Shown: positions 1-9,203 of the stretch, piece by piece
Layout of the letters: every line of letters starts with the position of its first letter
Numbering within the stretch: the stretch's first letter is position 1
NCBI RefSeq assembly: GCF_006539125.1
Contig: NZ_BJMK01000001.1
Coordinates: forward strand, 248,001-312,000
Source of the DNA: Gluconobacter sphaericus NBRC 12467
GTDB taxonomy: Bacteria; Pseudomonadota; Alphaproteobacteria; Acetobacterales; Acetobacteraceae
Direction: 5' to 3'
DNA: 64,000 nt
The notes under the pieces: generated by a model
The model's input: the letters and a program-made list of their open reading frames with translations, nothing else
Database searches by the model: none
What the model was told of the DNA's origin: nothing
Program-made: the position numbers and the translations under genes

Positions 1-448
1 GATGGTTCGTGAGGCTGATCTGTCCGAGGCGCGGGATCAGTTCCGGGATCTGAAGAATTTCAACCTGCGCGACCGTGTCACGAAGGCGATCGACGGCGAC
101 AATTCCATCCGGCGCAGTCTGGAGCTCGACACACCTGCAAAAGCGTCCGCGGCCGATCTGCCCAAGGTTCCGCCCGCGCCACCGCTTCCCCCGCCGCCCC
201 TGACCGATCTGAAAACGGTGCCCTACAATGCCCGTCCGCAGTTCGAGCCAGTCGTGGACCTGCCCGTGCAGGAAGAGCTGGATGTCAACGAAGATGTCGC
301 GGGCGCTCCGTCCATTCTGCCGCCCAGCACGGCACGGCGGCTCCAGCATGAGCGCTCCCGCTGGCGCGCGCCTGATATCCTGCCGCCTGTCCGCGCTATC
401 CATGCCGGTCGGCGCATCTCCATCGCGAGCGGAAAGGACGGCGAATGA
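1..448 (+). CDS. tatB: Sec-independent translocase subunit TatB (5' end outside window)
   Basis: C-terminal 148 residues of what is probably TatB, the membrane-anchored partner of TatC in twin-arginine protein export. The visible part is charged and helical at first (about residues 1-45), then rich in proline and alanine (about 50-75, with a run of prolines), as in long alphaproteobacterial TatB tails. The N-terminal membrane helix that would prove the family lies upstream of the window. The identification rests on that tail and on the 4-base ATGA overlap with tatC. The in-frame ATG at base 2 is probably an internal methionine, not the start. Confidence 0.72.
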   Translation, partial: MVREADLSEARDQFRDLKNFNLRDRVTKAIDGDNSIRRSLELDTPAKASAADLPKVPPAPPLPPPPLTDLKTVPYNARPQFEPVVDLPVQEELDVNEDVAGAPSILPPSTARRLQHERSRWRAPDILPPVRAIHAGRRISIASGKDGE

Positions 449-1230
449 CCGACACTGACAGCATCAATGACACGCCGATGCCGCTCCTCGAGCATCTCGT
501 GGAGCTGCGCAAGCGGCTGATCTGGTCCATCGTGACCTTCGTGATCGCATTCGCCATCTGCTACCATTATTCGGGTGAGATCTACCGGTTCCTTGCGGCC
601 CCGCTCGGCAACATCATGCGCAAGAACGGCGAGCAGCCGCATCTGATCTATACCGCGCTGTATGAAGCCTTCTTCACCTATATCCGCGTGGCCGTTTTCG
701 GTGCGACCTGCCTGTCCTTTCCCATGATCGCCATCCAGGCCTGGATCTTCATCGCGCCCGGCCTGTATCGCAGTGAAAAGCGCGCCTTTGCCCCGTTCCT
801 GATCGCCACCCCGATCATGTTCCTGATCGGTGCGGCACTCGCCTATTACGTGGTGTTCCCCTACGCATGGCAGTTCTTCCTGTCGTTCCAGACACCGCAG
901 AGCACCAATGGTGGCATGCAGATCGAGCTTCAGGCCAAGGTCTCGGAATATCTGACGCTGGTCACGAAAATGATCCTGGCGTTCGGAGTCTGTTTTGAGC
1001 TGCCCGTCGTGCTGACCCTGCTGGTGCGTGTCGGCCTGCTGAGCGTGGCCCAGCTCAAGCGTTTCCGCCGCTATGCCGTCGTCGCGTCCTTTGCCGTGGC
1101 CGCCGTGATTGCCCCTCCCGATGCGATTACGATGCTGAGCCTCGCCATTCCCCTCGTCGCCCTGTACGAGGTATCCATCCTCACGGCCCGGTTCGTCGAA
1201 CCGAAACCCATGGCCGCTGATGAAGACTAA
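445..1230 (+). CDS. tatC: Sec-independent protein translocase TatC
   Basis: 261-residue polytopic inner-membrane protein, the receptor for twin-arginine signal peptides. Residues 13-24 carry the family signature (PLLEHLVELRKR) before the first membrane helix. About six hydrophobic segments follow, and the LYRSEKRAFAPF and YYVVFPYA stretches match the conserved cytoplasmic loop and third helix of TatC. Length is typical (about 250-260). The start codon overlaps the tatB stop (ATGA), so the two are translationally coupled. A substrate is present in the window: MsrP at 50.6 kb has a Tat signal. Confidence 0.97.
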   Translation: MTDTDSINDTPMPLLEHLVELRKRLIWSIVTFVIAFAICYHYSGEIYRFLAAPLGNIMRKNGEQPHLIYTALYEAFFTYIRVAVFGATCLSFPMIAIQAWIFIAPGLYRSEKRAFAPFLIATPIMFLIGAALAYYVVFPYAWQFFLSFQTPQSTNGGMQIELQAKVSEYLTLVTKMILAFGVCFELPVVLTLLVRVGLLSVAQLKRFRRYAVVASFAVAAVIAPPDAITMLSLAIPLVALYEVSILTARFVEPKPMAADED

Positions 1231-1257
1231 TCACCAGACCTGCCGGAGCCCTGAACC

Positions 1258-2520
1258 ATGCATGACCTGAAAGCCCTGCGCGCCGACCCGGCCGCTTTTG
1301 ACGCTGCTCTCGCACGTCGGGGCCTGTCACCCGTGGGACAGCAGCTTGTCAGTGACGATGAAGAACGCCGCGCCGCACTCGCTGCGCTTCAGGAAGCGCA
1401 GGGCGCACGCAAGGCACTGGCCAAGGAAATCGGCCTGCTCAAGCGCCAGAAGCTCGACACCGCCGAGATCGAAGCAAAGGCCGTGGCCCTGCGTGACCAG
1501 ATCGCCGGTCTGGAAGAGCGCGCCAACACGATCCAGACCCGCATCGACGATGTGCTGAAATCCCTGCCGAACCGCCTTGACGCCTCTGTCCCGGACGGCA
1601 GGAGCGAAGACGACAACGTAATCGTTCATGTCCGTGGCGAAAAGCGAGAGTTGGCTTTCGAGCCGAAACAGCATTTCGAGCTTGGTGAAGCTCTCGGTCT
1701 GATGGACTTCCCGACCGCCGCCAAGCTGTCGGGCACGCGCTTCGTCGTCCTGCGTGGCGCGCTCGCCCGTCTGGAACGCGCACTTGGCCAGTTCATGCTC
1801 GACACCCATACGACCGAGTTCGGCTATAGCGAAACGAGCGTGCCGCTTTTGGTTAATGATGAGGCAATGTACGGCACAGACAAGTTGCCCAAATTTGCTG
1901 AGGACTCGTTCCGCACCGAAGACGGCCGCTGGCTGATCCCGACCGCCGAAGTTCCTCTGACGGCTTCTGTCATGGGTGATATCCTGCCCGCTGACGCCCT
2001 GCCGATCCGCATGACCGCGCTGTCCCAGTGTTTCCGATCCGAAGCCGGTTCGGCCGGACGTGACGTGCGTGGCATGTTGCGTCAGCACCAGTTCACGAAA
2101 TGCGAGTTGGTCTCTGTCGTGAAGCCCGAAGACAGCGACGCCGAGCATGAGCGCATGACGCAGGCCGCCGAAACGGTGCTGGAGCGTCTGGGCATCACTT
2201 TCCGTCGGATGCTGCTCTGTGCGGGCGATACGGGTTTCGGCGCGGCAAAGACCTTCGATCTGGAAGCGTGGCTTCCGGGGCAAAAGGCGTGGCGCGAAAT
2301 CTCTTCCTGTTCCAACACGCGTGATTTTCAGGCACGTCGCATGAATGCCCGTTATCGTGCGGAAAACGGACCGGCTTTCGTCAACACACTCAACGGGTCC
2401 GGTCTTGCTGTCGGCCGGACGATGATCGCTGTGATGGAGACATATCAGAACGAAGATGGCAGCATCGATGTTCCAGAGGTTCTGCGTCCTTACATGGGCG
2501 GGCTGAACCGCATCGGCTAA
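1258..2520 (+). CDS. serS: Seryl-tRNA synthetase
   Basis: 420 residues, class II synthetase charging tRNA-Ser (and tRNA-Sec where present). The N-terminal arm at about residues 30-105 is a charged, heptad-like antiparallel coiled coil that grips the tRNA long arm. Motif 2 ([14 protein letters not shown]) lies near residue 260 and motif 3 ([19 protein letters not shown]) near 380. It starts 27 bases after tatC. The tatC-serS order is common in alphaproteobacteria. Start ATG at 1258 gives the usual MHDLKALR opening. Confidence 0.98.
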   Translation: MHDLKALRADPAAFDAALARRGLSPVGQQLVSDDEERRAALAALQEAQGARKALAKEIGLLKRQKLDTAEIEAKAVALRDQIAGLEERANTIQTRIDDVLKSLPNRLDASVPDGRSEDDNVIVHVRGEKRELAFEPKQHFELGEALGLMDFPTAAKLSGTRFVVLRGALARLERALGQFMLDTHTTEFGYSETSVPLLVNDEAMYGTDKLPKFAEDSFRTEDGRWLIPTAEVPLTASVMGDILPADALPIRMTALSQCFRSEAGSAGRDVRGMLRQHQFTKCELVSVVKPEDSDAEHERMTQAAETVLERLGITFRRMLLCAGDTGFGAAKTFDLEAWLPGQKAWREISSCSNTRDFQARRMNARYRAENGPAFVNTLNGSGLAVGRTMIAVMETYQNEDGSIDVPEVLRPYMGGLNRIG

Positions 2521-2532
2521 GGACTTTCAGGC

Positions 2533-3273
2533 ATGATCACGATCCGCCGTTTCGCGTTGGCTCTTCTAACCGCAGGCTCCGTTCTCGCCTCATGCCCCGC
2601 CGAGGCGGACAGTATGCGCACTCTGCACGGTGAGGCTCTGTACCGTGAGCGCATGGCCCTGCCGCCGGGTGCTGTCCTGAGTGTTTGGATTGAAGATACG
2701 GGTGCCACTCATGGCGCCCCTCTGGTCATGGCCGAGCAGCGCGAAGAGATCCATCGCGGAGTACCTATCCCTTACACATTGACCTACCCGGCTCTGCCCC
2801 CGGGAGGACATTATGTGCTGAATGCCGAAATTACGGTTGAGGGACGCAGACTTTTTGCTACGCCGGACGGTGGCACGCCTCTGGCTCATCCCCAACTCCT
2901 GCTGCGGCATGTGGCGGGAACGGCCATCCGCGCTCCTTACGGTGCTTGGCGGATCCAGAGCGTAGGTAGCCTTCATTTCGACAATACCGCCGAAGCGCCC
3001 GGCCTGACGCTGCAACACGATGGCACGGTTTACGGCACGGATGGTTGCAACCGCCTGATGGGGCATTTTACCCTTTCGGGTCAGACACTTCATTTTCTGC
3101 CGCTCGCCATGACGCGGAAGGCCTGCCCGCCGCCCCTGATGGCGCAGGAGCAGCCGATCGGAGTTTTTCTGCCGAGCGTGAATTCATGGTCGCGTGATAG
3201 TGACAGTCATCTTGTGTTGCATGGAAGCGGTTCCCTTGGCACGATGGTCCTTGTCCCGCAGGATGCACAGTAG
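2533..3273 (+). CDS. YbaY-type/META (HslJ-like) two-domain lipoprotein
   Basis: 246 residues. The N-terminus is a signal sequence ending in a plausible lipobox (LASC, Cys21), so the protein is probably a lipid-anchored envelope protein. Residues about 30-125 look like the YbaY/YscW lipoprotein domain (PPGAVLSVWIED, then IPYTLTY and GGHYVLNAEI). Residues about 130-240 look like a META/HslJ domain: GAWRIQSV, then DGCNRLMGHF and the RKACPPPLM segment. The cellular role is unknown. META proteins are linked to heat or novobiocin tolerance in E. coli. It begins 12 bases after serS and may be cotranscribed. Family assignment is by motif reading only. Confidence 0.72.
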   Translation: MITIRRFALALLTAGSVLASCPAEADSMRTLHGEALYRERMALPPGAVLSVWIEDTGATHGAPLVMAEQREEIHRGVPIPYTLTYPALPPGGHYVLNAEITVEGRRLFATPDGGTPLAHPQLLLRHVAGTAIRAPYGAWRIQSVGSLHFDNTAEAPGLTLQHDGTVYGTDGCNRLMGHFTLSGQTLHFLPLAMTRKACPPPLMAQEQPIGVFLPSVNSWSRDSDSHLVLHGSGSLGTMVLVPQDAQ

Positions 3274-3526
3274 GTCTGCCCACAGTCATTCTAGGTCTGA
3301 TTCCAAAAAAACTTTTGATATTTCACGATTTTTTTGAAAGGGTAGAGGGGTATCGCACCTCTTTCCCTGAAAACGGAAACGAGACTAGTGTTACCCGGCT
3401 TTCTCCATAATTCAGATGGGGGAGCAGAAAGATCTTCTTCCGTGTCATTGCGGGAGTCCTCTGACCGGCAGAGGTTTTTTGTCGCACGGCGTAACGCGCT
3501 ATTGCTATCATGCCGGAGGCTTGGGA

Positions 3527-4138
3527 ATGAAAACAACGATCCAGCTTGGGTTGGGACAGAAATGGACGGCATCGCCTACTGCCAAGCAGGGGGCAGGTGA
3601 GGTCAGGGAGATTATGACTCTGGGGGCCGGCTGGGTGGAGTTCCGGGTGGAAAACCAGTCGCTTGCTCTGACGCAGGCTTCCGAGGCGGCGTACAGGGCA
3701 TGGATCAGAGAGACGGAGGCCGTATTGACCAGAGACGCCATCCCAGCGGCTCAGCTTTCTCCGGGGCTGGAACTCGGGCGTCGCATCCGGTTGCTTCGGG
3801 AGATGGCGGGGCTGAGCCAGCAGCAGCTTGCGGATAAAGTCGGGATCTCGCGCTCGGCCGTGGCATTCTGGGAAACTGGTCGCTCGGGGCATGTCGGCAA
3901 GCATCTGGGTAGTCTTGCGCAGGTGCTGGGCGTTGAACCTGAAGTGCTGCTGACAGGAATGGCCTATAAGGCCATTCAGGCAACGCTTACTCCCGACGAA
4001 AATACGATGCTTATGCTTTACCGGCAGCTTGATCCTCTCATCAAGCTTCAGGCCCAGAAATGGATCGAGCGTCGTGTGCGCAACAGAACAGGCGAAGAGC
4101 AGGACGTAAAGCCTGCCGCTCAGTCTAAAAGAGCCTGA
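3527..4138 (+). CDS. XRE-family helix-turn-helix regulator
   Basis: 203 residues. A lambda-repressor-like HTH lies at residues 83-143 (LGRRIRLLREMAGLSQQQLA, then VGISRSAVAFWETGR). The first 80 residues match nothing I know. After the HTH comes a short helical tail ending in basic residues. I chose ATG 3527 because a strong Shine-Dalgarno (GGAGG at 3514-3518) sits 8 bases upstream. An in-frame start at 3416 would add 37 residues but has no such signal. The gene stands alone between serS/lipoprotein and a convergent helicase gene. Its target is unknown, and no phage genes lie nearby. Confidence 0.8.
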   Translation: MKTTIQLGLGQKWTASPTAKQGAGEVREIMTLGAGWVEFRVENQSLALTQASEAAYRAWIRETEAVLTRDAIPAAQLSPGLELGRRIRLLREMAGLSQQQLADKVGISRSAVAFWETGRSGHVGKHLGSLAQVLGVEPEVLLTGMAYKAIQATLTPDENTMLMLYRQLDPLIKLQAQKWIERRVRNRTGEEQDVKPAAQSKRA

Positions 4139-4142
4139 TCTC

Positions 4143-4176
4143 CCGGCCCGACAGACGTCAGGCCGGCCTGCGTTTT
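4143..4176 (+). terminator. Possible terminator after the XRE gene
   Basis: Six-base inverted repeat CCGGCC (4143-4148) and GGCCGG (4161-4166) with a 12-base loop, followed by CCTGCGTTTTA. It sits in the 36-base gap between two convergent genes. The T tract is short and not adjacent to the stem, so termination strength is doubtful. Confidence 0.35.
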
Positions 4177-6718
4177 ATGATGGCCGCTTGCGCGGCCCCC
4201 CCGGCCGCCGGTTTCCCTTCGCGGGGAAACTGCGGCCCCCCGGTTTTTTGGGGCTGGAAAAACCCGTCCTATTGCCGGGTCTGTCACTATGGCTGCCGCG
4301 GCCTGGGCGGCCTCCGATGCGCTGCTGCTTTTGGCTTTCGCGCATCCGGCTCTGCGTACGCAGGACCTGTTCAATCCAGTCATTGAGAATGGATGTGTTA
4401 ATTTCCGCATCCTGACGGGCCGGATAGGCGTCCGGGAATCGCAGTGCCAGCCACCGCCAGGCGACCAGTCGCTTGTGCCGCTTCTCGGCCCTTTCCAGCT
4501 CTTCGCGCCCTGCCTGCTCTGGATGCGGAAGACGCCCCGTACCCGGCGGCGGTACCGAGCGTCCGGCTGCATGATCCGCGGCCCACTGAACAAGTCGCTG
4601 AATGCCATTGTCCCGCTCATCAATCGGGCACATGGCATACGTCCAGCGTGTCGAAAGATCGAGGTTTTCCACGCCTTCCAGAGCAGCTGCGATTTCCAGT
4701 GCCTGCTCCATGTCGGCAAGGCGGTAGTTCGGGTCATCAGCACGCAGAACGGCGTGTTTGATGCGTGTCAGAACGCCGTAGAGACTGTCACTGCCGATCT
4801 CTTCGGCCACGGCCCGGACGATATCTGAATCCGGCTGCACGAGGGGACGGAGTTCCTTGATCTCCTCAGGCGGAGCGCTCAGCATTTTTCGGACAAATGT
4901 CGGACTTCCAGCACCCGCCAGTAAGCAGACCAGCCCGCTTTCATGTTTGCCGTAACGTCCGGCACGGCCGCCGATCTGCTTGACTTCCTGTGAAACCAGA
5001 TCGCGCGTCTGGCGTCCGTCGAACTTGCGGAGCGCACTGAACACTACGCGTCGGATTGAGAGGTTCAGTCCCATGCCGATCGCATCCGTCGCAATGAGGA
5101 TATCGGCTTCGCCATTGTTGAAACGGGCTGCTTCGGCACGGCGGACTTCCGGGCTCAGGGCACCATAGACTACGGCGACACGACGCCCGCGCGCCATGAG
5201 TTCAGCACGCAGATCCAGTACTTCGCGGCGCGAAAAAGCGATGACTGCATCGCTGGGCTTCAGTTCATCAAGATGCAAGGTCTCACCTGCTTTGAGCGGG
5301 CTTTTGCGTTCGAGGTGGATCTCATCCACCGGATCATCGCAAAGTTCGGCAATGCGCTTGACCAGCGGGATGCAGTCCGGCGCGCCGAGGATGAAGACAT
5401 GCCGCGCCGGAACACCCATGATGGCCGCCGTCCAGGCGGCGCCACGGTCCGGATCGGCGAGCATCTGGGCTTCGTCAATAATCGCCACATCCACAGGGTT
5501 GTGGAACGGACACATCTCGACCGTCGCTGCCAGATGGCGCGCGCCCGGCATTTCGATCCGCTCCTCGCCCGTCGACAGGGATGCCGGAACGCCGCGTGAG
5601 AGCAGGGACTCGCGGAATTCGTGGGCGAGCAGGCGCAGGGGCGCGAGCGCCAGCCCGCTTTCGGCATTCGCCAGCGCATTGAGGGCGGTATAGGATTTTC
5701 CGGAGTTCGTTGGACCCGTTACCAGAGTGATGCGCCGCTTCAGCGCACGGGCAGTGCGGAAATGCCCGGCAAACCGGTCCAGCGCGGCAACGCGGGCAAT
5801 CGCGGCATTGCCGGCCTTGTTGCCCAGATCCAGAACTTCCGGCCGGTCTTTGGTTCCACTGCGCCATTGCGGCAGGAACGTTCGGAGACGCTTGAGTTCT
5901 GTTGGATCGAAGAAGAACAGTTCAATCCCGTCCGGGCGCGTTTCGCGGCGGGCAACGGGAATCCGGTTTTCGGCAATCCAGCGCAGAGCTTCACGACGCG
6001 AGCAGTGCAGGACGTTTGGCAGCTCATCGAAGCTGATCAGTCCTGCTTCCCACTCGCGCAGCCGTTCAAGCTCACGCGCCCTGCGTTCTTCGGCACGGGC
6101 CTGAATATCGGCCTGTTCGCGAGCGCGACGTTCCTCGGCAATTCGCAGATCGTCCTCGAACCCGAGATCGACGCTGCCGAAAGCGGCTGCGATGCTCTGG
6201 GACAGTTTTTCAAGCTGACCGCTCGATAGGATCACTCCGGTATCGGCCAGATCAGCCCGAACGTCTTCAAGCACGGCGCGAGGAGAATCGCCCATTTCCT
6301 GCCAACGCGCCATCAGAACGTCGTCGAGGGTTCGGCGCAGGGCAGGCATGTCGGCGCGCGGGTCATGCGTGCGTGTGGCGGCGTCCAGAGTGTCGGCTTT
6401 GCCAATCCAGACCTCACCGGCCCGACGGCAGACATTCATGAGCTGTGAGGCCCAGGTCTTGCGGCGTACGACGCATAGCGCTTCGATCAGCCCGTCATGA
6501 GACAGGCTCGCCTCGGGGCCTTCAAGCCTGCGCGCAACCTGACGCAGCAGGGCAGGGCGCTCGCGTGACGTGATGTCGAGCGAGGTTCCGAATTCGGCCT
6601 CGGCCCGCTGAAGGGCACGTTCGGCCGGGGAAAGAGTATCGGAAAGCGTGGCGTCCGGCATGGAGTCGTCTGTCATAAGAGTCTTGTGCGTCATTCCGGC
6701 ATGCGCTTCAACGCGCAT
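4175..6718 (-). CDS. SUV3-like RNA helicase
   Basis: About 847 residues, superfamily 2 helicase resembling mitochondrial SUV3, the RNA helicase of the yeast and human mitochondrial degradosome. Walker A GPTNSGKS lies near residues 335-342 and the DEAQ form of motif II (IIDEAQML) near 415. Motif VI reads QIGGRAGRYG. A highly charged coiled-coil-like stretch (about 192-224, EERRAREQ) precedes the helicase core. The last 55 residues are a disordered basic tail rich in Gly, Arg, Pro and Lys, probably an RNA-binding extension. Start is uncertain: ATG 6718 has GGGAA upstream, TTG 6736 is possible, and ATGs at 6694, 6676 and 6661 also lie in frame. Confidence 0.85.
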   Translation of the reverse strand: MRVEAHAGMTHKTLMTDDSMPDATLSDTLSPAERALQRAEAEFGTSLDITSRERPALLRQVARRLEGPEASLSHDGLIEALCVVRRKTWASQLMNVCRRAGEVWIGKADTLDAATRTHDPRADMPALRRTLDDVLMARWQEMGDSPRAVLEDVRADLADTGVILSSGQLEKLSQSIAAAFGSVDLGFEDDLRIAEERRAREQADIQARAEERRARELERLREWEAGLISFDELPNVLHCSRREALRWIAENRIPVARRETRPDGIELFFFDPTELKRLRTFLPQWRSGTKDRPEVLDLGNKAGNAAIARVAALDRFAGHFRTARALKRRITLVTGPTNSGKSYTALNALANAESGLALAPLRLLAHEFRESLLSRGVPASLSTGEERIEMPGARHLAATVEMCPFHNPVDVAIIDEAQMLADPDRGAAWTAAIMGVPARHVFILGAPDCIPLVKRIAELCDDPVDEIHLERKSPLKAGETLHLDELKPSDAVIAFSRREVLDLRAELMARGRRVAVVYGALSPEVRRAEAARFNNGEADILIATDAIGMGLNLSIRRVVFSALRKFDGRQTRDLVSQEVKQIGGRAGRYGKHESGLVCLLAGAGSPTFVRKMLSAPPEEIKELRPLVQPDSDIVRAVAEEIGSDSLYGVLTRIKHAVLRADDPNYRLADMEQALEIAAALEGVENLDLSTRWTYAMCPIDERDNGIQRLVQWAADHAAGRSVPPPGTGRLPHPEQAGREELERAEKRHKRLVAWRWLALRFPDAYPARQDAEINTSILNDWIEQVLRTQSRMRESQKQQRIGGRPGRGSHSDRPGNRTGFSSPKKPGGRSFPAKGNRRPGGPRKRPS

Positions 6719-6764
6719 GGGTTTCCCGAGCGGCAATGATTGGGCTAAAAGACCCGACTCTTAT

Positions 6765-6779
6765 CAGGTCCGTGACCTG
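6765..6779. promoter_or_regulatory. Palindrome upstream of fpr
   Basis: Perfect inverted repeat CAGGTC-CGT-GACCTG, 33 bases before the fpr start, in the short divergent region shared with the helicase gene. Arm length and spacing suit a dimeric regulator or a small hairpin. No cognate regulator is adjacent, so function is inferred only from symmetry and position. Confidence 0.35.
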
Positions 6780-6811
6780 TTATCCGTTCCGCCCCGGAGA
6801 CAGAACCAGAC

Positions 6812-7699
6812 ATGTCCACCTCGACTTTTGCCGCACCGACTCCAACAATCGACGAGCCCCTGACCGGCCTGGTGCCGTTTGAAGGCCATCCGAAGCAGTA
6901 TCGTCTGGCTGAACCCAGCAAGGAATACGCTCATCTGTATCCGGCGAAGGTGCTGACAGTCCATCACTGGACGGACCGCCTGTTCAGCTTCACCACGACG
7001 CGTGACCCGGGCCTGCGTTTCGAGAATGGCCAGTTCGCGATGATTGGCATTGAGGTCGAAGGCAAGCCGCTCCTGCGCGCCTATTCGATCGCGTCCGCCA
7101 ATTACGAAGACAACATGGAGTTCCTCTCCATCGCGGTTCCCGATGGCCCGCTGACCTCGCGTCTACGCCATGTGAAGGTCGGCGATACGGTCCTGATCGG
7201 CCGCAAGCCGGTTGGCACGCTGCTGCTCGATAACCTCAAGCCGGGCCGCAACCTGTATTTCCTGTCTACGGGAACGGGGCTGGCGCCGTTCATGAGCCTC
7301 ATCAAGGACCCCGAGGCCTATGAGCGCTATGAGAACGTGATCCTCAGCCACACCGTCCGCATTTCAGGTGAGCTGGCCTATGAGAACCACATTCGCCATG
7401 AACTGCCGGAGCATGAATTCCTGGGCGAGTTCGTCAAGGACAAGCTGCGTTATTACCCAGCCGTGACGCGTGAAGATTATGCCGTGACCGATCGCATCAC
7501 CAAGCTGATCGAGACGGGCAAGATCTTCGAGGATCTGGGCATCGACAAGCTCGATCCTGAGCATGACCGCGTCATGATCTGCGGTTCGCCGGAAATGCTG
7601 GCTGACACCGAAGCCCTGCTGGAGCGTATGGGTTTCGAGGAAGGCAATATGAGCCATCAGGGTTCGTATGTCGTTGAGAAGGCCTTCGCAGAGCGCTGA
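6812..7699 (+). CDS. fpr: Ferredoxin/flavodoxin-NADP+ reductase
   Basis: 295 residues, FAD-dependent oxidoreductase moving electrons between NADPH and ferredoxin or flavodoxin in the cytoplasm. RAYSIAS (residues 89-95) is the FAD-binding RxYS signature. GTGLAPF (near 153) starts the NADP-binding half, and CGSPEM near 256 is the conserved nicotinamide-side motif. The C-terminus ends in VVEKAFAER, typical of the bacterial subclass. It is 27 bases upstream of glutathione reductase, which suggests a redox-defence transcription unit. A palindrome sits in its promoter region. Confidence 0.95.
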   Translation: MSTSTFAAPTPTIDEPLTGLVPFEGHPKQYRLAEPSKEYAHLYPAKVLTVHHWTDRLFSFTTTRDPGLRFENGQFAMIGIEVEGKPLLRAYSIASANYEDNMEFLSIAVPDGPLTSRLRHVKVGDTVLIGRKPVGTLLLDNLKPGRNLYFLSTGTGLAPFMSLIKDPEAYERYENVILSHTVRISGELAYENHIRHELPEHEFLGEFVKDKLRYYPAVTREDYAVTDRITKLIETGKIFEDLGIDKLDPEHDRVMICGSPEMLADTEALLERMGFEEGNMSHQGSYVVEKAFAER

Positions 7700-7726
7700 G
7701 GTCTCAAAAGGGTACGAAAGGCCGGA

Positions 7727-9121
7727 ATGATGCAGGATTTTGATCTGTTCGTTATTGGTGCCGGATCGGGCGGTGTGCGCTGCGCGCGTATCGCCGCCCA
7801 GAACGGAGCGCGCGTCGCAATTGCGGAGCGCCGTCACTGGGGCGGAACCTGCGTCAATCTGGGCTGTGTGCCCAAGAAATTGATGGTCTATGCGGCTGAT
7901 TATGGCCGCGAGATTCCCGATGCCCCGGCTTATGGATGGGATGTCGCGCCGGTCGCGCATGACTGGTTCACGCTGATCAGCGCCAAGGACCGCGAGATCG
8001 AGCGCCTCAACCGCATCTATGTCTCGATGCTGGAAAAGGCCGGGGTCACGCTGTTTACGGGCGATGCCAGTTTCGTGGATGCCCATACCGTCGAGATTGG
8101 GCCGTCCGAACTCGCGCCGGATGCACCCGTCCAGCGCATTCGGGCAAAGAAAATCGTCATCGCCACGGGGTCCACGCCTACGCGTCTGGATATCCCCGGG
8201 GCGGAACATGCCATCGTCTCGGACGATGCGTTCCATCTGACGGACCGTCCAGAACGCGTTGCCGTGATTGGCAGTGGGTATATTGGCGTTGAGTTCGCGG
8301 GTATTTTCGCAGGGCTTGGTTCCACGGTTGATCTGGTCTTCCGGCAGCCCCATCCCCTACGCGGCTTTGACGACGAACTGCGCGCCCATTTGTCCGAACT
8401 GCTGCCACTAAACGGCATCAAGGCGCATCCCGGTCGCTCTCCGGAGCGGATCGAGAAGGTCGGCGAAATTTTCTGTCTGTATCTTGAAGGCGGGGAGGTC
8501 ATCGAGACGGACTGCGTGTTCATGGCGACAGGGCGTCATCCCAATCTGACCCCACTGAAACTCGACAATGCTGGCGTGGCGACGAGGGACGGACGGATTC
8601 CGGCCACGCCCGATGATGCGATGACCAATGTCCCCGGCATTTATGCCATCGGAGACGTGACGGACACCTACAATCTTACGCCCACAGCTATTGCTGAAGG
8701 CCATATTCTGGCCGAACGCCTGTTTGGCGAGCCGGGTCGCGAATGGTCCTTCGCCACGACGCCCAAGGCTGTATTCTTCTCCCAGCCGCTCGCCACGGTT
8801 GGCTTGAGCGAAGAAGAAGCCGTGGAGAGCCATGACGTGGACATCTACACGTCCAGCTTCACCCCGATGCGTCAGACGTTGTCGGGGCGCAAGGGCAAGA
8901 CCCTGATGAAGCTGGTCGTGGATGCGCAGAGCAAAATCGTGCTTGGCGCTCACATGATCGGTCCCGATGCGCCCGAAATCATTCAGGGCCTCGCTATTGC
9001 GATTACGGCAAAGCTGACGAAGCGGGATTTCGATCGCACGATCGGTCTGCATCCCACCAGCGCGGAAGAGTTCGTGACTATGCGAAGCCTCACACGCCAC
9101 GTTCCCCGAAAAGCAGGCTGA
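7727..9121 (+). CDS. gor: Glutathione-disulfide reductase
   Basis: 464 residues. A flavoprotein disulfide reductase that regenerates GSH with NADPH. FAD-binding GAGSGG motif near residue 11, redox-active disulfide in GGTCVNLGCVPKK (residues 38-50), NAD(P)-binding GSGYIGVEF near 181, and the C-terminal dimer-interface HPTSAEEFV with its catalytic His near 445. The CVNLGC spacing and the HPT-SAEE ending favour glutathione reductase over lipoamide dehydrogenase or mercuric reductase. It directly follows fpr. Confidence 0.93.
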   Translation: MMQDFDLFVIGAGSGGVRCARIAAQNGARVAIAERRHWGGTCVNLGCVPKKLMVYAADYGREIPDAPAYGWDVAPVAHDWFTLISAKDREIERLNRIYVSMLEKAGVTLFTGDASFVDAHTVEIGPSELAPDAPVQRIRAKKIVIATGSTPTRLDIPGAEHAIVSDDAFHLTDRPERVAVIGSGYIGVEFAGIFAGLGSTVDLVFRQPHPLRGFDDELRAHLSELLPLNGIKAHPGRSPERIEKVGEIFCLYLEGGEVIETDCVFMATGRHPNLTPLKLDNAGVATRDGRIPATPDDAMTNVPGIYAIGDVTDTYNLTPTAIAEGHILAERLFGEPGREWSFATTPKAVFFSQPLATVGLSEEEAVESHDVDIYTSSFTPMRQTLSGRKGKTLMKLVVDAQSKIVLGAHMIGPDAPEIIQGLAIAITAKLTKRDFDRTIGLHPTSAEEFVTMRSLTRHVPRKAG

Positions 9122-9203
9122 AAAACACCATGACGGCGCGTAACGGTCTCACGGAGGCTCCGCAGTCGGGCCGTCACACAGTTTCTGAAAGGCAGCACCA
9201 GGC

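Noticed and set aside
3416-3526. A 37-residue N-terminal extension of the XRE regulator
   Set aside because: No ribosome binding site for the upstream start, whereas ATG 3527 has a strong one.
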